Positions 43,388-56,677 are shown, counted from the first letter of the stretch. The stretch: DNA of 64,000 nucleotides from Papaver somniferum (GCF_003573695.1 NC_039367.1:28544442-28608441); one strand, 5' to 3'. Notes: generated from the letters alone by a model not told the origin. Program-made: numbers and translations.

Positions 43388-46300
43388 TTAGATAGAGCTG
43401 TTATTTCTTATGACTGGTTCAATTGTTATCCAAATGTTGCTTTTATATCATTTAACTGTTTTAGGCAGTGATCATTGCCCTATAATGCTAATCACTAGCA
43501 AAATGGAGTGCAACACAAAGAAACCCTTTAGAGCCAATAAATCTTGGTTTAGAGACCCTACATGCTCTGAGCTAATCAAAGATGAATGGAAAGGTAATAC
43601 TAATGGTTCTGCTGGATTTATCCTTGTCAATTGTCTTTACAACACTAAGTACTGCCTCAAAACTGGAATTATCAACACTTTGGTAATATTAATTCACATA
43701 TTTCTAATTTGGAATTTCAGCTTTCTAATCTTACTAGAACTGATAGATATCACAATGACAGCAGGGTTGTGGAGCTAACAAGGAAACTAAAGTATTGGTA
43801 TGATGTTGAAGAATATTTTTGGAGGCAAATAGGTAAGGATGATGCTATGCTCTTAGATGATAGGAACACAGTCTATTTTCATCAAAAAGACAACTTTAGA
43901 AAAACAAAAAACCCAAATTGAGTCTCTTCAAAACAATATAGGTATTTGGCTTGATGAAAGACATGAAATTGAAACTGAGCTTCTTAGACATTTCAGTGAC
44001 ATGAGTACAACAACACATCCCCTGGCTCTGATACTTATCTTGCTAGCCTAGAAAATATCATAACTGATCAGGATAACCTTATGTTAACTGAAATGCCTTC
44101 AAGTGAAGAAATTAAGAGAATTGTCCTTGATATGAAACCTTGGACAACCCCAGGTCCAGATGGATTTCCACCTGGTTTCTATCAGTTAATGTGAGACACA
44201 GTAGGATATGATGTTGTCAAAATGATGAAATCTTCTTTCCATTTTAAGTGCATTCAGAAACAATTGAACCATAACTTCAAAACTCTCATTCCTAAGAGTA
44301 ATTGTCCTAGAAATGTTGCAGATTTTAGTCCTATTAGCCTATGTAATGTGTCTTATAAAATAATATCTAAGTTGTTAGCTTCTAGACTTAAGAAAGTTTT
44401 GCACAAAATTATATCTCCAACTCAGACTGCCTTCATATCTGGTGGGCTAATCCATGATAATATAGTCATTTCTCATGAATTGATTCATTCCATGAAGAAA
44501 ACTAAGGCTAAAGATTGTTATGTTGCTATCAAACTTGATATGTCAAAGGCTTTTGACAGAATAGAATGGTCTTTCCTCCTTAATAGTCTCAAAAAGCTAG
44601 GTTTCTCTTCAGATTGGTGATGTATGATCAACCAGTGCATTTCAACTGTCTCCACCTCCATCCTTCTTAATGGTGCTCCAGGTAAAGTTTACTATCCCCA
44701 AAGAGGATTGAGACAAGGAGATCCCTTGTCTCCATATCTCTTCGTCTTGTGCATGGAAGCCTTGTCTAGAAGCTTATTACAAGTTGAACATGATCTCATC
44801 CATGGTTTTAAAGCCAATAAACATTGTCCCTCTATCTCCCATTTGTTCTTTGCTGATGATTGCCTTATTTTGATAAAGGCAAGAACTAGAGATGCTAGAA
44901 ACTTAGCTAGTATCATTGAACAATTTAGCAAGTTTTCAGGGCAAGCTGCTAACTTTGAGAAATCAACATTAGCTTTTAGCAAAAAAGTCCCTAATAATGC
45001 CAATATTCCTAGAAATTAGAAGAATATCTTTAAATGAGAAATATCTAGGTGTTCCTCTTCTTTTACAAAAAAGAAAATTTGATTCTTTCAAACATTTGAT
45101 TAACAATTCTAATGGTAGACTTTCTCATTAGAAACCAAAATATCTAGCTCCACCAGGCAGAACTGTTATGAACCAATCAGTTCTAGGAAGTTTAGCTAGC
45201 CATCACTTAGTTGTTTTTCCTATGCCAAAGGAGCTCACCGATAAGTTAGGCAGTATTCAAATGAGATTTTGGTGGGGTAAAAAAGAAGGAGAAAAGGGTT
45301 GTTTTCCTAAGGGCTGGACTGACATAGCTCTTCCAAAAGAGCTAGGAGGTATGAATATCAGGCAAACTGACATTTTAAATCTTGCTCTTCTAGCTAAATT
45401 AGCTTGGAGAATGGTGGAGAATCCAGATGATAAATGGTCTAGCATTCTTAGGGGTAAATACTTTATGAATTCTAATCCTTTGTGTGACAGTGTTTCTAAG
45501 CAGGGATCTTGGATATGGAATGGAATATGCACATGCCTGGACATAATTAAGAAATTTTATGTCTGGGAAATTGGAAATGGTAAGTCTGTACATATTTGGA
45601 AACACAATTGGATTTCAAATATGCACAGACCTCCCTCAACTCAATTTTACTCTTCTAATATGGTGCATGTAAGTCAGTTAATTGATCAAGATATGAAATG
45701 CTGTAAATTGGATACCATTAATGCTTTATTTGGTAGAAATACTGTGAGAGAAATTCTAAATATTAGAATTCCTTTCAATGGAGAAGATAAGCTTAGATGG
45801 GAACCAAGTAGTAATGGGAGTTTTACAGTTAAATCTTCTTATAAAGTGATTTTAAATGACATACTCTTACTCAAACCCAGTAAAAATGGCATGAGTATTA
45901 ACTGGAGTTGCTTCTGGAAACATAACCTTCCACCTAGAATCCAACATTTTATGTGGAAATTTCTCCATAAATATCTGCCAACTAAGTATAAAATTGATAG
46001 AATCATTAAGTATCAGTGCAATCTGTGTCCTATGTGTAATCAGAATGTAAAAACTACACAACATCTGTTTGTCTCCTGTAATGTTGTTGGGGATATCTGG
46101 AACATGGTTGATTCTACTCTGTTTAATCTGCTCTTAACAACTGATTTGCTCAATGGGTGTGTCAGTTTTTTCCAATATCTAACAACTCTTCAGTTTTGGA
46201 TTTTAAAAAGTATGAAATTGTGGCTTTTTGTATGTAGTCTATTTGGAAGACAAGATGTGCTAAGAACTTTGATGTTGTTAATCCTAATATTGATTCTGCA

Positions 46301-46920
46301 GCTAATGCCATTATTATGCAGATGAATGACTGGAGGAATTCCATTCCCATAAATTTCAATAATAATCAGCTTCCTAGACAGATTAAAAATCGTTGGTCTC
46401 CACCAACTAATGATATGATAAAGATAAACTTTGATGCATCATTTGTAGACAGAAATAGCTACTCTGGATGGGCTCTAATGGATAAAAAATTTACAGGTAA
46501 TTGCGATGGACTGTGAGGAGGTGCAGATAGTGCAATAGATCCCAAGCAGGCTGAGGAACAGACTTTGTTGAATGCAGTTCTTTGGGAAAAGCAGAAAGGA
46601 TGGACAAAGTTGCACTTGGAAGGAGATTGCCTGAATGTGATCAATGCAGTAAATGGTCCACACACAACAGTGAAATGGACAACTCTAAATTTAATAAATG
46701 ATGCAGCATACATTCTTAATTTTTTTTCAGTTTGGTTATGCACACATGTGCACAGGGATGCAAACCATTTACCTGACAGTATAGCTAAGTTTGCAAGATC
46801 CCAAACAGTTTCCTTTCAGTATTTAATAAATGTTCATGAATGGATTCAAACTTTGATCCATCGGGATAATACTCTCATGTAAGCATCTTTATCAATCTAT
46901 ATCAATTTTCCTACTAAAAA
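43388..46920 (+). mobile_element. LINE-L1 element (LINE-1), 5'-truncated, with 16-bp target duplication
   Basis: AAAAGTCTCAATAAGG occurs directly before (43372-43387) and after (46921-46936) the element, preceded on the right by an A-rich tail (ACTAAAAA). The content begins inside the endonuclease (GSDHCPIML at about 43455), so the 5' end is missing. This is target-primed reverse transcription as expected for LINEs. Confidence 0.93.
43430..46882 (+). pseudogene. LINE-1 ORF2 (endonuclease end, RT, zf-RVT, RNase H)
   Basis: In order, across several frames: endonuclease tail SDHCPIML; RT with TPGPDGFPPGF at 44150, FSPISLCNVSYKIISKLLAS at 44325, LDMSKAFDRIEW and RGLRQGDPLSPYLF, and the catalytic FADDCLIL at 44850; then the zinc-binding zf-RVT (45900-46110, LCPMCNQNVKTTQHLFVSC); then RNase H with INFDASFVD and HVHRDANHLPDSIAKFA. 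Breaks include stops at 44190 and 44618-44620, a stop within GNCDGL-GGADSA near 46514, and frameshifts at about 43700, 43920, 45020 and 46320. It is inactive. Confidence 0.92.
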
Positions 46921-46958
46921 AAAAGTCTCAATAAGGCCTGTCACGAAAATTCTACTCG

Positions 46959-47469
46959 GATAACTTAAGAGATTTTGAACTATCTTTTAACTTAGAGTTT
47001 AGAAACCGTTTGGGAAAAAAACGATGGATTTGGATTTGGATTTGGATTTGGATTTAGAGCATACTCTATTATTCGATCCAAAGAACTGGTTCGAAAGAAG
47101 GTGGGAAAGAGTTAGTTAATCAGATTCTAACTAAGATATAACAATCCCTTCCTCTTCATTAAGATCGTGAAAGTTGTTATGAGTTTTCACGCTTTGATAA
47201 ATCAAAGAGCTATGAGGATTGACAAAAATCGGTTTAAACTCAGTTTCCACACCGGTGAAATCTTTCAATTTCTGTTTTTTTTATGATATAAATTTGTTGC
47301 TTCTGAATCTAAATGCTTTTAATCCGTCTAATATTATGATTTTTTTTTCTAATCTCTTTCATGGATAACTAATTTCTAGTTTTGCATTCAGTAATGATCA
47401 GTGGTGGTCTTTTTGGAAGCAGATGTGCATTTGGTTCTCCTATACTCATCTCAAAACAATGGATTTTTT
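46959..47469. other. no supported gene; short GGATTT repeat
   Basis: GGATTT is repeated five times at 47026-47055. Otherwise nothing definite is seen. This is where upstream exons of the split ORF would be expected on the minus strand. Confidence 0.4.
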
Positions 47470-49230
47470 CATAATTTTTTATGGACATATTCAAATCAAT
47501 CAAAGGTTGTGACGGACCATAAAATTATGCCTGGCGCGTCTGGGTGCATAGGCCATAACTCCCCCGATGCGCCATGATGATGCTACAATCCGGGTCTTAA
47601 CACTAGGCAAATGCACGTCCATTTTCTCTTGCAAGCATGCTTGTGGATCATGATGCGGATAACTTAGCCTCCACATCGTTCCAACTTACCATAGAGCAAG
47701 GGCACAAAACCTTGCCTCAACGTATAGTACATTCATCACTTAATTTCCTATCTAGCTGAGTAACCGTCGTACTGCCTCTTCCTGTAGTTTAGGCATTGCT
47801 GAGAGCTGCACATATCTTTCTCGTGCCAAGGGTATATCAATCAGACTAATGATGTACTATCCTTAGGCTTATGCAAGCTTCGCTACTTGCATACTGATGT
47901 AGCTTACCTTCCTGGTCATGACCAATGTACCAATAGTGCATGCCAACGTCAACTTCCTTGATAGGAAATATGAGCATCCATAGAATGAAATGCAACTAGC
48001 CTCATCAATTTTGGCCACAATCATCTCTTACATCGCAATACCGAGCCAGATGATATGAGATGCCAAAGTGTAGCAATCATCTCGAATTAGATGATATGAG
48101 AGAAAAAGTGTTGGACCGGCAATGTTGAAACTCATTGTGGCTGCCTACGTACCCTTCCCTATTCTAAAGGGATTAAGCACAGACCGTAGTTCATCCTCGA
48201 AGGGACAGAAAACTTAAGCCAACTGTTTTCAAGGTCGTGGCCAAGCAACAATAGTAACGGCCTAGTCCTTGTAGGCTTTTTCGTCAAAATACGTCCAAGT
48301 GATGCATATTTAGTCCGCGACATGGCATAGTGATGCCTAAGCATACTATGCCTCATTGGCAAGGATACACAACTATAAATGAGGCCTAAGCATCATTTAT
48401 ATTCTTTCGGCTAAGCTATGAAACTTACTTGGTGCATGGTCCACATATGTACCTTCAACCAACTACCCCTCCTTATATATGTTTAAAAGACATTTTTACA
48501 ACTTAAACTACTTCCCCAAGACTCAAGGACGTGATGGCTGGACATTATACTACTCTGGCTAACTGCAATGTACGGCTGTGATGGTTGTACATTCAGTTCT
48601 GGCTCACAGGACAGTTCCAATTTCCGGACATGGTGGATGAACATCTCCTGAGCTAGGTCCAGTGAAGGGCCGTGATGGTTGTATTTCCTTCTTTGGCCCA
48701 TAAGCCACTACAATGTCCAGCCGTGATGGATGTACATTTTCAAGGCCAGCTTTCTCTGGCCTGTTGCGATATTGGCCATAGGTAAATGACCAGTGTAATG
48801 CGCCATTGTGGTGCTAATTTGTTCTTGGTCAGCCACCCAACTGGCCTGAAGCACCTTTGGTGCGAGATTGTATCTTGGACAATACAACTTACAACTTGTA
48901 CCCTCTTGGTGTGATATTGTCCCTTGGCCAATATATATTCGCAATGCGCCTTACTTGGAGCCATATTGGATTTAAGTCGATGTTCATCTTAACACGCAAC
49001 GAAGCTTGAGATGAAGCTTCATCTCCTGCCATGAGGCATCTTTGTGCATGCGCCATGCTAAAAAATCGGAGTGTTACAAAGTTTGCGGTCCACTTTCTAT
49101 AACAATGCTGATAATTGGTATCTCTTACTGTGTGTTCCATGAAACAGCGGTGCTCACTGCCACGTGTGAATCTTTCAGGATCCATATCCCCTACTCAGAT
49201 CACAAAACTCCAAGAAATGATACATAATAC
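47470..49230. repeat. non-coding repeat region, probably retroelement-derived
   Basis: Short frames on the minus strand are in constant conflict and show no domains. The motif CGTGATGGCTGGACATT or CGTGATGGTTGTACATT recurs near 48530, 48572, 48670 and 48721. A stretch with TGGCCAATAT, GCGCATTAC and CACAATGGCGC suggests a high-copy repeat, but no LTR pair was found. Confidence 0.35.
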
Positions 49231-49755
49231 ATAAAGGGTAACTTTTTTATTTTACACCTATTAAGAGCACTGCATTTGGAAATTCAAAAATTTACATTTC
49301 ATTCACCCAAATTAAAGTCATATTCGATTTTCCTCGCAAGAATATCTCTATAATATATCATAAGTTTAGTAACTCTTCCTACATCATGGGAAACCCTAAC
49401 CTTAAAGCTATTTATATGTTAAAGAAGTTTCTTCCTTTTTCAAAAATCTTAGAATCTTCTTTCACTTTTTCAAAAGCGGTTGTATCTTTTGTAGTTCAAA
49501 CATGTCTCAAAATTCCAGATTGCAATGTTGAAACACTCTCAAAATAATTTTTCACAGCTCAAATTGTGTTTACAAAGAAGAAAATAAATAAATAACGAAA
49601 ACAACGAAACTACAACTTCTTTTTATTTGAACCCTTGCTTTATATCTTTCATTGTCTCTTCCCAACTCCTATTTATACACAGTACCTAATATCTTCTATA
49701 ACTCCAAAATCATCTTCTTTTTAATGGAAAATATCTTCCGGAATAATTTTTATTT
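49231..49755. other. AT-rich stretch, probably includes the inner part of the copia-2 3' LTR
   Basis: No gene. A part near 49600-49755 would be expected to belong to the LTR, but the right LTR's equivalent is lost under an insertion, so the boundary cannot be set. Confidence 0.35.
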
Positions 49756-49967
49756 TATATGACATAAAACAAAGAGGCTGAAAATAAGAACCAATCAGAA
49801 AAGAGATGCCACCATATTAACAATTGAACAAAAAATTACAGTTACACTGAGTGTAACAGACGTGTAAACTGCAAGAAAGACGGTTAAGTGCTAATTCCCC
49901 CCTCAAGTTGAAGTGTCCAGAAGGATAAACCTTCAACTTGTCACACAAATAGGAAAATATAGGTCCT

Positions 49968-52900
49968 TCAGTCCTTAGTAAATATTTCAGCAACCCGATC
50001 CAGTGTTGAGACATAGTGCACACACAAATTCTTAGATAGAACTAGCTCCCTGATAAAATGAAAATCAACAACCAAGTGTTTCATGCGACTGTGAAACACA
50101 TGATTAGAAGATACAGATATTGCACTCATATTGTCACATTGCAGAACTGGTGAGATAGGTAAAAATATATGCATGTCCTTTAATAACTGATATATCCATA
50201 TCACTTCTGCAGCTGAATTGGCTAAGCTTCTTTATTCAGCTTCAGTGGAACTTCTAGCAACAATATCCTACTTTTTGCTATACCAAGAAATTGGATTAGA
50301 ACAAAAAAAATATGCAATAGCCACATGTAATTTTCCTGGTATCTGGTTCTCCAACCCAATCTGTATCACTAAATCCATGCACAATAAACATCCTTTTGTA
50401 AAGAGAATTCTATAATCAAGAGTTCATTTAATGTATCTCAATATTATTTTAGCGGCAATAAAATGCGTGATTTTAGGAGATTGCATGAATTGACATACCT
50501 GATTAACTGCATACCCAATCTCAGGTCTTGTCCAAGTCAAGTACTGCAAAGCACCCACCAAGGATCTGTAGATAGTTGTATTTAGTAGAAAGGCACCATC
50601 ATCAGCTGATAACTTGCAGTTGAAAGTAATAGGTGAAGAACACACTTTGGCACCAGCCATATCAATTTTTTGTAAAAAATCAAGGACACACTTAGTCTAA
50701 GACTAAAACAAACCTGAAGCATTTCTCTTAACCTCCAATCCCAGAAAAATGTGCACATATCCTAAGTCTTTGACTGAAAAATGTGTCTTCCAAGCGTTTA
50801 TCAGTTCAGAACAATAAGTCTTGTTATTGCCAATAATTATAATATCATCAACATATAAAAGAACCAAAATAAGTTTGTAACCAATAATCTGAACAAACAA
50901 TGAGTTGTTTGCAGTAGACATAACAAGCTTGCAGGAGAGAAGAATATTAGCTACTTTCTCATACCATGCTCTAGGTGCTTGTTTAAGGCCATAGAGAGAT
51001 TTATGTAGTTTGCATACCTTGTTAGGATGTTCAGGATCAATAAAACCTGAAGGTTGTGTCATATAGACATCTTCATGTAAAAAAACATTACTAACATCAA
51101 GTTGAGTAATGTGCCAGTCAAATTGAACAGCTAGGTATAGCAAAACTCTGATGGTAGTTGGTTTTGAAATTGTACTGAATATCTCAGAGTAATCCAAACC
51201 TTCTAACTTGATGAAAACCCTTTGCAACAAGCCTAGCTTCAAATCTTTCCATAGTGTCATCTGGATTTTGCTTAATTCTAAATACCCACTTTCCATATGG
51301 ATTTATGTAGTTTGCATACTTTGTTAGGATGTTCTGGATCAACAAATCCTGGAGGTTGTGTCATATCGACATCTTCATGTAAATCTCCATGTAAAAAAGC
51401 ATTACTAAAAATAAGTTGAGTAATGTGCCAGTCAAATTGAACAACTAGGTATGACAGAATTCTGATGGTAGTTGGTTTTGAAACTGGATTGAATGTGTTA
51501 GAGTAATCCAAACCTTCTAGTTGATGAAAACTCTTTGCAACAAGCCTAACTTTAAATCTTTCCATAGTGCCATCTGGATTCTTCTAAATTATAAATACCC
51601 ACTTGCATCCTACCAAATTTTGAGAAGGGTCAGGGTTAACGAAGGACCATGTACCTGCATCCTTTAAAGCAATGTGTTCTTGTACTAAATCAAACCTCCT
51701 TTTTGGATGCTTGTTAGCTTGTGTAGGTACAATGTGAGGTGTAAGAGTTTTCATATCTTCAGATAGTGCATGTTTGGTTTAAAGACCTTATTTTTAAAAG
51801 TACCCACTTTACCCCTAGTAATTATTTTGAATAATAGAAGGAAGTGAAGTAGTAGAAGCATCTTCGGGTACGGATATGATGTTGCATCAGACTCAGCTTC
51901 GATGGGATCAAATGTTGGAGTTGATACGATGACAGTGGGATCAACAACAAGAGTTGATATATTTACAAAGGTGTCAAATGTACCAGTTGACATAAAGTTG
52001 TTTGGATTTATCTGAGTTGCATAAGAAGTTGAAGAAGCACCAAATGTAGGAGACCTTTGAGGAAAGGTATTTTCATCAAAAATTACATGTCTTGAGAAGA
52101 ATACTCTTCCAGTTAGATAATTTAAGAATCTGTACCCTTTGTGTTGAGTATTGTAACCGATGAAGATACGCTGAATGCTTCTTGCTTCAAGTTTGTGTTG
52201 GGTATATGGTCTTAACCAAGGATAATATAAGCAACCAAAATACCTTAAGAATGCATAATATGGTTGTTTGTGAAAGAAAACTTCAAATGGTGACTTGAAA
52301 TAAAGAGATTTATTGAGTGGTATGTTGAAAGTGTAATTGTCAGTTTGAAATGCTTCCACCCAATATGAATCTGCAAGACCTGACTATATTAGGTAAGTTC
52401 TACCTATATCCCCTAAGTGTCTATGCTTAGACTCTGCAACTCCATTCTGTTCAGGTGTATGAGGACATGATACTTCATGTACAATATCATTGGCATTAGA
52501 AAACTAGATAACTCGGTGTTTAAGAGCTCTCCGCCACCATTAGTTCTAATAACATCAATAAATGTTTGTAAAAAATTCTCAACTTGTGATTTAAACTAAA
52601 ATAAGACTTTCTTGAAATCATATTTCTCATATAATGGAAATATCCAACAAAAATTAGAGAATTCATCTATAACATTGACATAATATTTGAATCCAGAATT
52701 GTATGATACAGGACTAGGACCCCATAAATCTAGATGCAAAAATCCAAGTGATCTTGCTCTAGTATAAGAAGAAACTGAAAATGGAAACCTGTGACTCCTG
52801 CCAAGTTTACAATCATAACAAAATAAAGGTTTCTTAAGTACATCATTTGGTAGAAATATGCAAACATGCTGAAGTATCTGGAAAGAAGGATGAGCAAGTC

Positions 52901-54444
52901 TTTTGTGTTATGTATATGGAGGGATTTATTGTATAGCAGTAATTGCTGTTAAGGATGTTGTAGATGTAGTTGGAGTAGTAGGTTGGGGTTTTGATGTGTC
53001 TCTTGAAGTCAGGAAATGTGGAGGATAAATTTCAATATATTGAGGGCCTTTCAAAGTTACTCTCCCAGATGAGAGATCCTTCATATAGAAACCAGAATAA
53101 CCAAATGTGATTGAACAATTATTGTCTTTAGTAAACTTATGTAGAGGTTGTTTGAGGCTTATGGTACTAGCAAGACACCATTCAAAGAAAAACTATCAGT
53201 AGAGGTATTCTTAATAGAAGAGCCTTTGTGTGTGATTTCATACCTTCACCATTAGTTATATGAATAGATTCAGAACCATCATAATTAGAAATAAGTTTCA
53301 TCTCATACTCATATGGAGTTAGATGAAAATTGGCACCTGAATCTGCATACCAAGGATTCTCCCCTAAAATATTAGCAGTAGCCAACATTGCACTCAAATT
53401 GTGAGGAGTGTTAACATTTTGATAGAAAAAGTTGAGTATGTGTCTACAAGCAAGAGCACTGAAATCATATTTGTTGCATATCTGACAGGGATGTTCAGAT
53501 GAATTTGTAGGTGGTAGTGATGGTGGTGGAGGTACCAATCTTATTGGAAATGGAGATGATATAGAAGCTCTAGCTGGTAATTGGAAATTGCTTCTAAATG
53601 ATGAATTGTAAGGCATATATCTTCTAAAAAATGGTGAATAAGGTACATTACCTCTTCCAAGATATTTGTAAGCAGAATTAGAAGGAGAATTGCTTGAAGA
53701 GTCACATGAAGAGGCTTGTTGATGTTGAGATAGAAACGCCTGTTGAGATTGAAAAGCTGCAAAAGCTTTATTGTTAGCTTCAGTGAGTAAAGACTTGAAT
53801 CTATCATTAACCACAATTTCTTCGCTAAGAAGTAGACTATGAAGCTCATCAAAAGACACCGGTGGATACCTAAATTCGGATTGAAGTACTGAAGGCATTG
53901 TAATCATTTCCAAATCAATTTAACACCAATACAATAAGTTCATCATGGAGATTTCAGATCCTGATGCATAAAGTTGATCAGTTATTTTCTTGATTTCACT
54001 TAAGTAAGATGCCATACTGCCAGATCCAAGCTTGATTGATTGAAGTTTTGTTCATAATTGTATTGGATGAGTAGTAGAAGTTCTTTCAAATCTGGTTTAA
54101 ATACTAGACCAAAGTTCTCGAGCAGTATCAACACCAACCACATATGAAATAACTGAATCATATGTCGAAAACTGAATCCATTGAATGAGTGCATTATCAT
54201 CATCATACCAAGCAGTATATGAAGGATTCACATTACCGTCTGCTAGATATTCTTGATTAAGATATTTAGCAGGACAAGGAAAAGATCCTTCCAAGAAACT
54301 AGAGACCTTGTATCTTCGTAATAATGGTTTAATCAAGTTTTTCCAAGTTAGAAAATTGTCATCCTTGAGCTTGTATTGAAGAAAATTAATGATTTTATTT
54401 AAGGGAATATGAGAAACACGAGATTCATACAAAATATTTGTCAT
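49968..54444 (-). pseudogene. copia-2 gag-pol polyprotein, many lesions and an RT duplication
   Basis: Fragments in order: gag (54444-54097, KDDNFLTWKNLIKPLLRRY; then 53913-53182 with a decayed zinc knuckle CQICNKYDFSALAC in which the His is lost), protease WYADSGANFHLT, integrase end (52359-51751, FGCLYYPWLRPY), RT in two overlapping copies (51565-51278 and 51296-50703), with YVDDIIIIG at about 50840, and RNase H (TRPEIGYAVNQVCQFM, 50660-50424; QCDNMSAISVSSN, 50204-49968). At least six frame breaks are visible. The element is much older than copia-1. Confidence 0.85.
51001..51601 (-). repeat. tandem duplication of an RT segment in copia-2
   Basis: 51001-51293 and 51303-51601 match with an offset of 302 bases. 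Both encode KPTTIR and QFDWHITQL with PGF or SGFIDPEHPNKVCKLHKS. The left copy is followed by the rest of the RT, while the right copy ends in the wrong frame, so the polyprotein could not be made. Confidence 0.85.
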
Positions 54445-54662
54445 AATAGCAAGATTTGAGGTAAGATTGCAGTGAAAACAAGAAAATTAGATGAACATTA
54501 TGAAGAAATTAACCAAAAAATTGAATTTGAAGCAGCGAAAAGAGGATCTTTTAGACATCTGATATCATAGTAGAAGCTTTTCAATCTATTAATGGTGAAT
54601 CAAATTTACAGGTTGCAATTGATTTAATCAATTGTCGTTTATTGAATACAGAGAAAGTGTAA

Positions 54663-55272
54663 GAGCACACTCAGAGTGGGGCCTGAGGCCGTGCGACCGC
54701 ACAGGGCCCAACTCTGGGTAAGGCCTTTTTTTTCCATCCAATAGTCATACACACCCTTAAACCCAAAACAAAAGAAAAAAAAATTTTACCTTTGCTGAGG
54801 CTCAAAACTCAAACACATAACCTTAGGGAGCTACTTAACCAATCCATCCACTAGCAATCATTTTGTTGTTAATTCAAACGGGACAATATTTAATTAGACC
54901 TAATACTACTACCTCCCGAAAGTACACATCGCCATAACCCGTAGCTGTATCATTTGAGTTCTCCTTGTGTATTATTATTTGTGAAAGGGCCCGTAGACGT
55001 TAACACTAATACATTATCGACATCCAAGAAAAAAAAATTTAATACTTTCATTTCTTCTTTATAAAATACGCGTTAACACTGTTGTTTAGTGTAAGTTTTT
55101 CTTTAGTACACCCGTCATTTTACAAATTAAATAAACATTATTAACACTTTTTTTTTTCATTAACATTTTAAAAGGTCCTACGAAAATATTCGTACAAGTC
55201 CCTACTAGACACGGGATCGAAAAAATTCGCACAAGGCCCTACTAGACACGGGATCGGCTACGAGGACACTCT
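54663..55272. mobile_element. insertion in the copia-2 5' LTR
   Basis: The right LTR departs from the left at about 55272 and contains about 600 bases not seen at 49600-49756. The left edge has GCGACCGCACAGGGCCC and the right edge a doubled CCTACTAGACACGGGATCG (55202 and 55231). No coding content. The type is unclear. Confidence 0.4.
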
Positions 55273-55408
55273 TTATATGACATAAAAGAGAGAGAGGCTG
55301 AAAATAAGAATCAATCAGAAAAGAGAGGCCAGACAGTTGTATAGACAGTTACAGTTACACCGAGTGTAACAGACATGTAAACCGTAAGAGAGACAGTTAG
55401 GTGCTAAT

Positions 55409-56029
55409 AATGATTTTAAGTAACGGCATGGAATACCAGTTAAGTGTTTGTTTCCAGTTCATCTGTGAAGGAGTGTACCTGATGTTAGCCGGAATTGGGG
55501 ATATGGGATTATTATGTTTGTACTGAATTCGGGCTGTGTACCAGAATATTGGTGTGTGGTGCTATTTATGGGCAATGGGAGAAATTTTAGGATCTTGTAC
55601 TTTACTTCATTCATTCTTGAAGTTTGAGAAGTTCAAGAAGTATTGAGGGTTTCCGTAAATACTAAAAAGTTGGAGTGTCTTTGAGGTTGCTGCGTTGTTG
55701 GTAAAAAGAAAAAAGTTCATCTGAAAACATATATTAAGTCGTATGGTTCATCACGTTTCTCCGATAAATAAGAAGAAAGAACGTACATTACAAAGTAAAA
55801 AAGCATGCTAAAAGTCGCATTTACCAAGCAATCTCTAACTGCATCAAATAGGGACATCCTGAATCTGGTAAGTCGTCAAAATACTGCGAAGGGCCAAAAT
55901 ACCAAGTTGGAAGGAAACCTGCAGATGTCAGTTCTACTGAATTTATTCTTCCGATCATAAGAAAAACAAATACACTTTGGGCTTGACATGCTAAACCGGC
56001 TTAAAATAGTCTGATCGTTCCTTGCCATG
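55409..56029. other. no supported gene
   Basis: The stretch between copia-2 and the FBA pseudogene has only short frames. It may be the decayed 3' flank of the FBA gene, since the duplicated arm begins about here. Confidence 0.35.
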
Positions 56030-56677
56030 GGTTTGAAGTGAAACTATCCGTCTTTGTCCCAATTAGGATAGTCTCCTCAGCCCAGTTATTACCACCATGT
56101 AATTCTTTTGATGAAATATAGCAACATGCCCATCTATTGTAAGTAAATGAAAATGGGAAGGTCCCAATTTACCACTACTTTGATCTAGGATGGAAGTAGG
56201 GATTGGGATCACCCAGAGTTTCTTACTTGCAACACTAGAAGACGCTATAGCTTAATCCTCCAAAGCAGGTTTTTGGCCAGGCAAACTGTGCATCAAATAA
56301 CTGTATTGGAGCCGCAAAGATGAGACCTCATTGATCCTTCTCCATGATTTATAGCCTACAGTCAAGACCTTACAAGTTGTTTTCCAGGGTATCTGTGATA
56401 ATCCCTCCCCACTGAAAAATCAATCTGTATTCCTTTTTGGCAGACCGTATCCGACTCCATTGTTTGGAGACTGGAGTGCATAAAAATGCTTTTGTTTCTC
56501 TACTGTTGTTTCAATCCATGGTGTTGCTTCTCGGGTGCTTATATTATATATGCAAACTGCATGGCTTCTCTCAGTAAACTTAATCAGCAGAAAAGCACTG
56601 ACAGATTCCACCATACTATCATAAATTATAGTGTGAGAGGTTGCATTACCTTCAACTTCAAGCACATTTTCTGACAA
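56030..56677 (-). pseudogene. F-box-associated domain pseudogene, duplicate of the 1-566 fragment
   Basis: The minus strand reads VCIYNISTREATPWIETTVE (compare VQIYNVSTGEVTPWIKSTVF at 1-566), then after a stop at 56420-56422 TCKVLTVGYKSWRRINEVSS (compare VCEVLAVGDNAWRSIDDAPP), and further PSHFHLLTIDGHVAIFHQKN (compare CDGFLEMDGCLTVIHRRDRT). Several stops and deletions break it. It is on the same strand as SHW1-like copy B and lies downstream of it, mirroring the left arm. Confidence 0.65.

Larger units (their letters stand above)
43270..46951 (-). pseudogene. exon-like ORF split by LINE insertion
   Basis: Removing the LINE and one copy of its target duplication joins 46951-46937 to 43387-43270. 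The joined minus strand reads, from an acceptor-like GAGTAG, a frame with VTGLIETFTMIGMGFTF, SKKDQQDMFNKLVDGQKEL and a stop at 43270-43272. It looks like the last exon of a host gene. I do not recognise it, and upstream exons were not identified in 46960-47440. If it was a gene, the LINE has separated its final exon. Confidence 0.35.
49756..55408 (-). mobile_element. Ty1/copia element (copia-2), old and degraded
   Basis: The outer LTR parts match: 49756-49895 and 55273-55408 share TATATGACATAAAA, GAGGCTGAAAATAAGAA and CAGTTACAC-GAGTGTAACAGAC. Inside, the minus strand has gag, protease, integrase, RT and RNase H fragments in copia order. A polypurine tract (GAGGGGGG, 49897-49904) lies next to the left LTR. 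The primer-binding site on the right (TGATATCAGATG near 54566) is a mutated form of the usual one. The inner ends of the LTRs are uncertain because the right LTR holds a later insertion. Confidence 0.82.

Noticed and set aside
47026..47055. GGATTT hexamer run as an interstitial telomere
   Set aside because: Plant telomere repeat is TTTAGGG; this is a different, short microsatellite.
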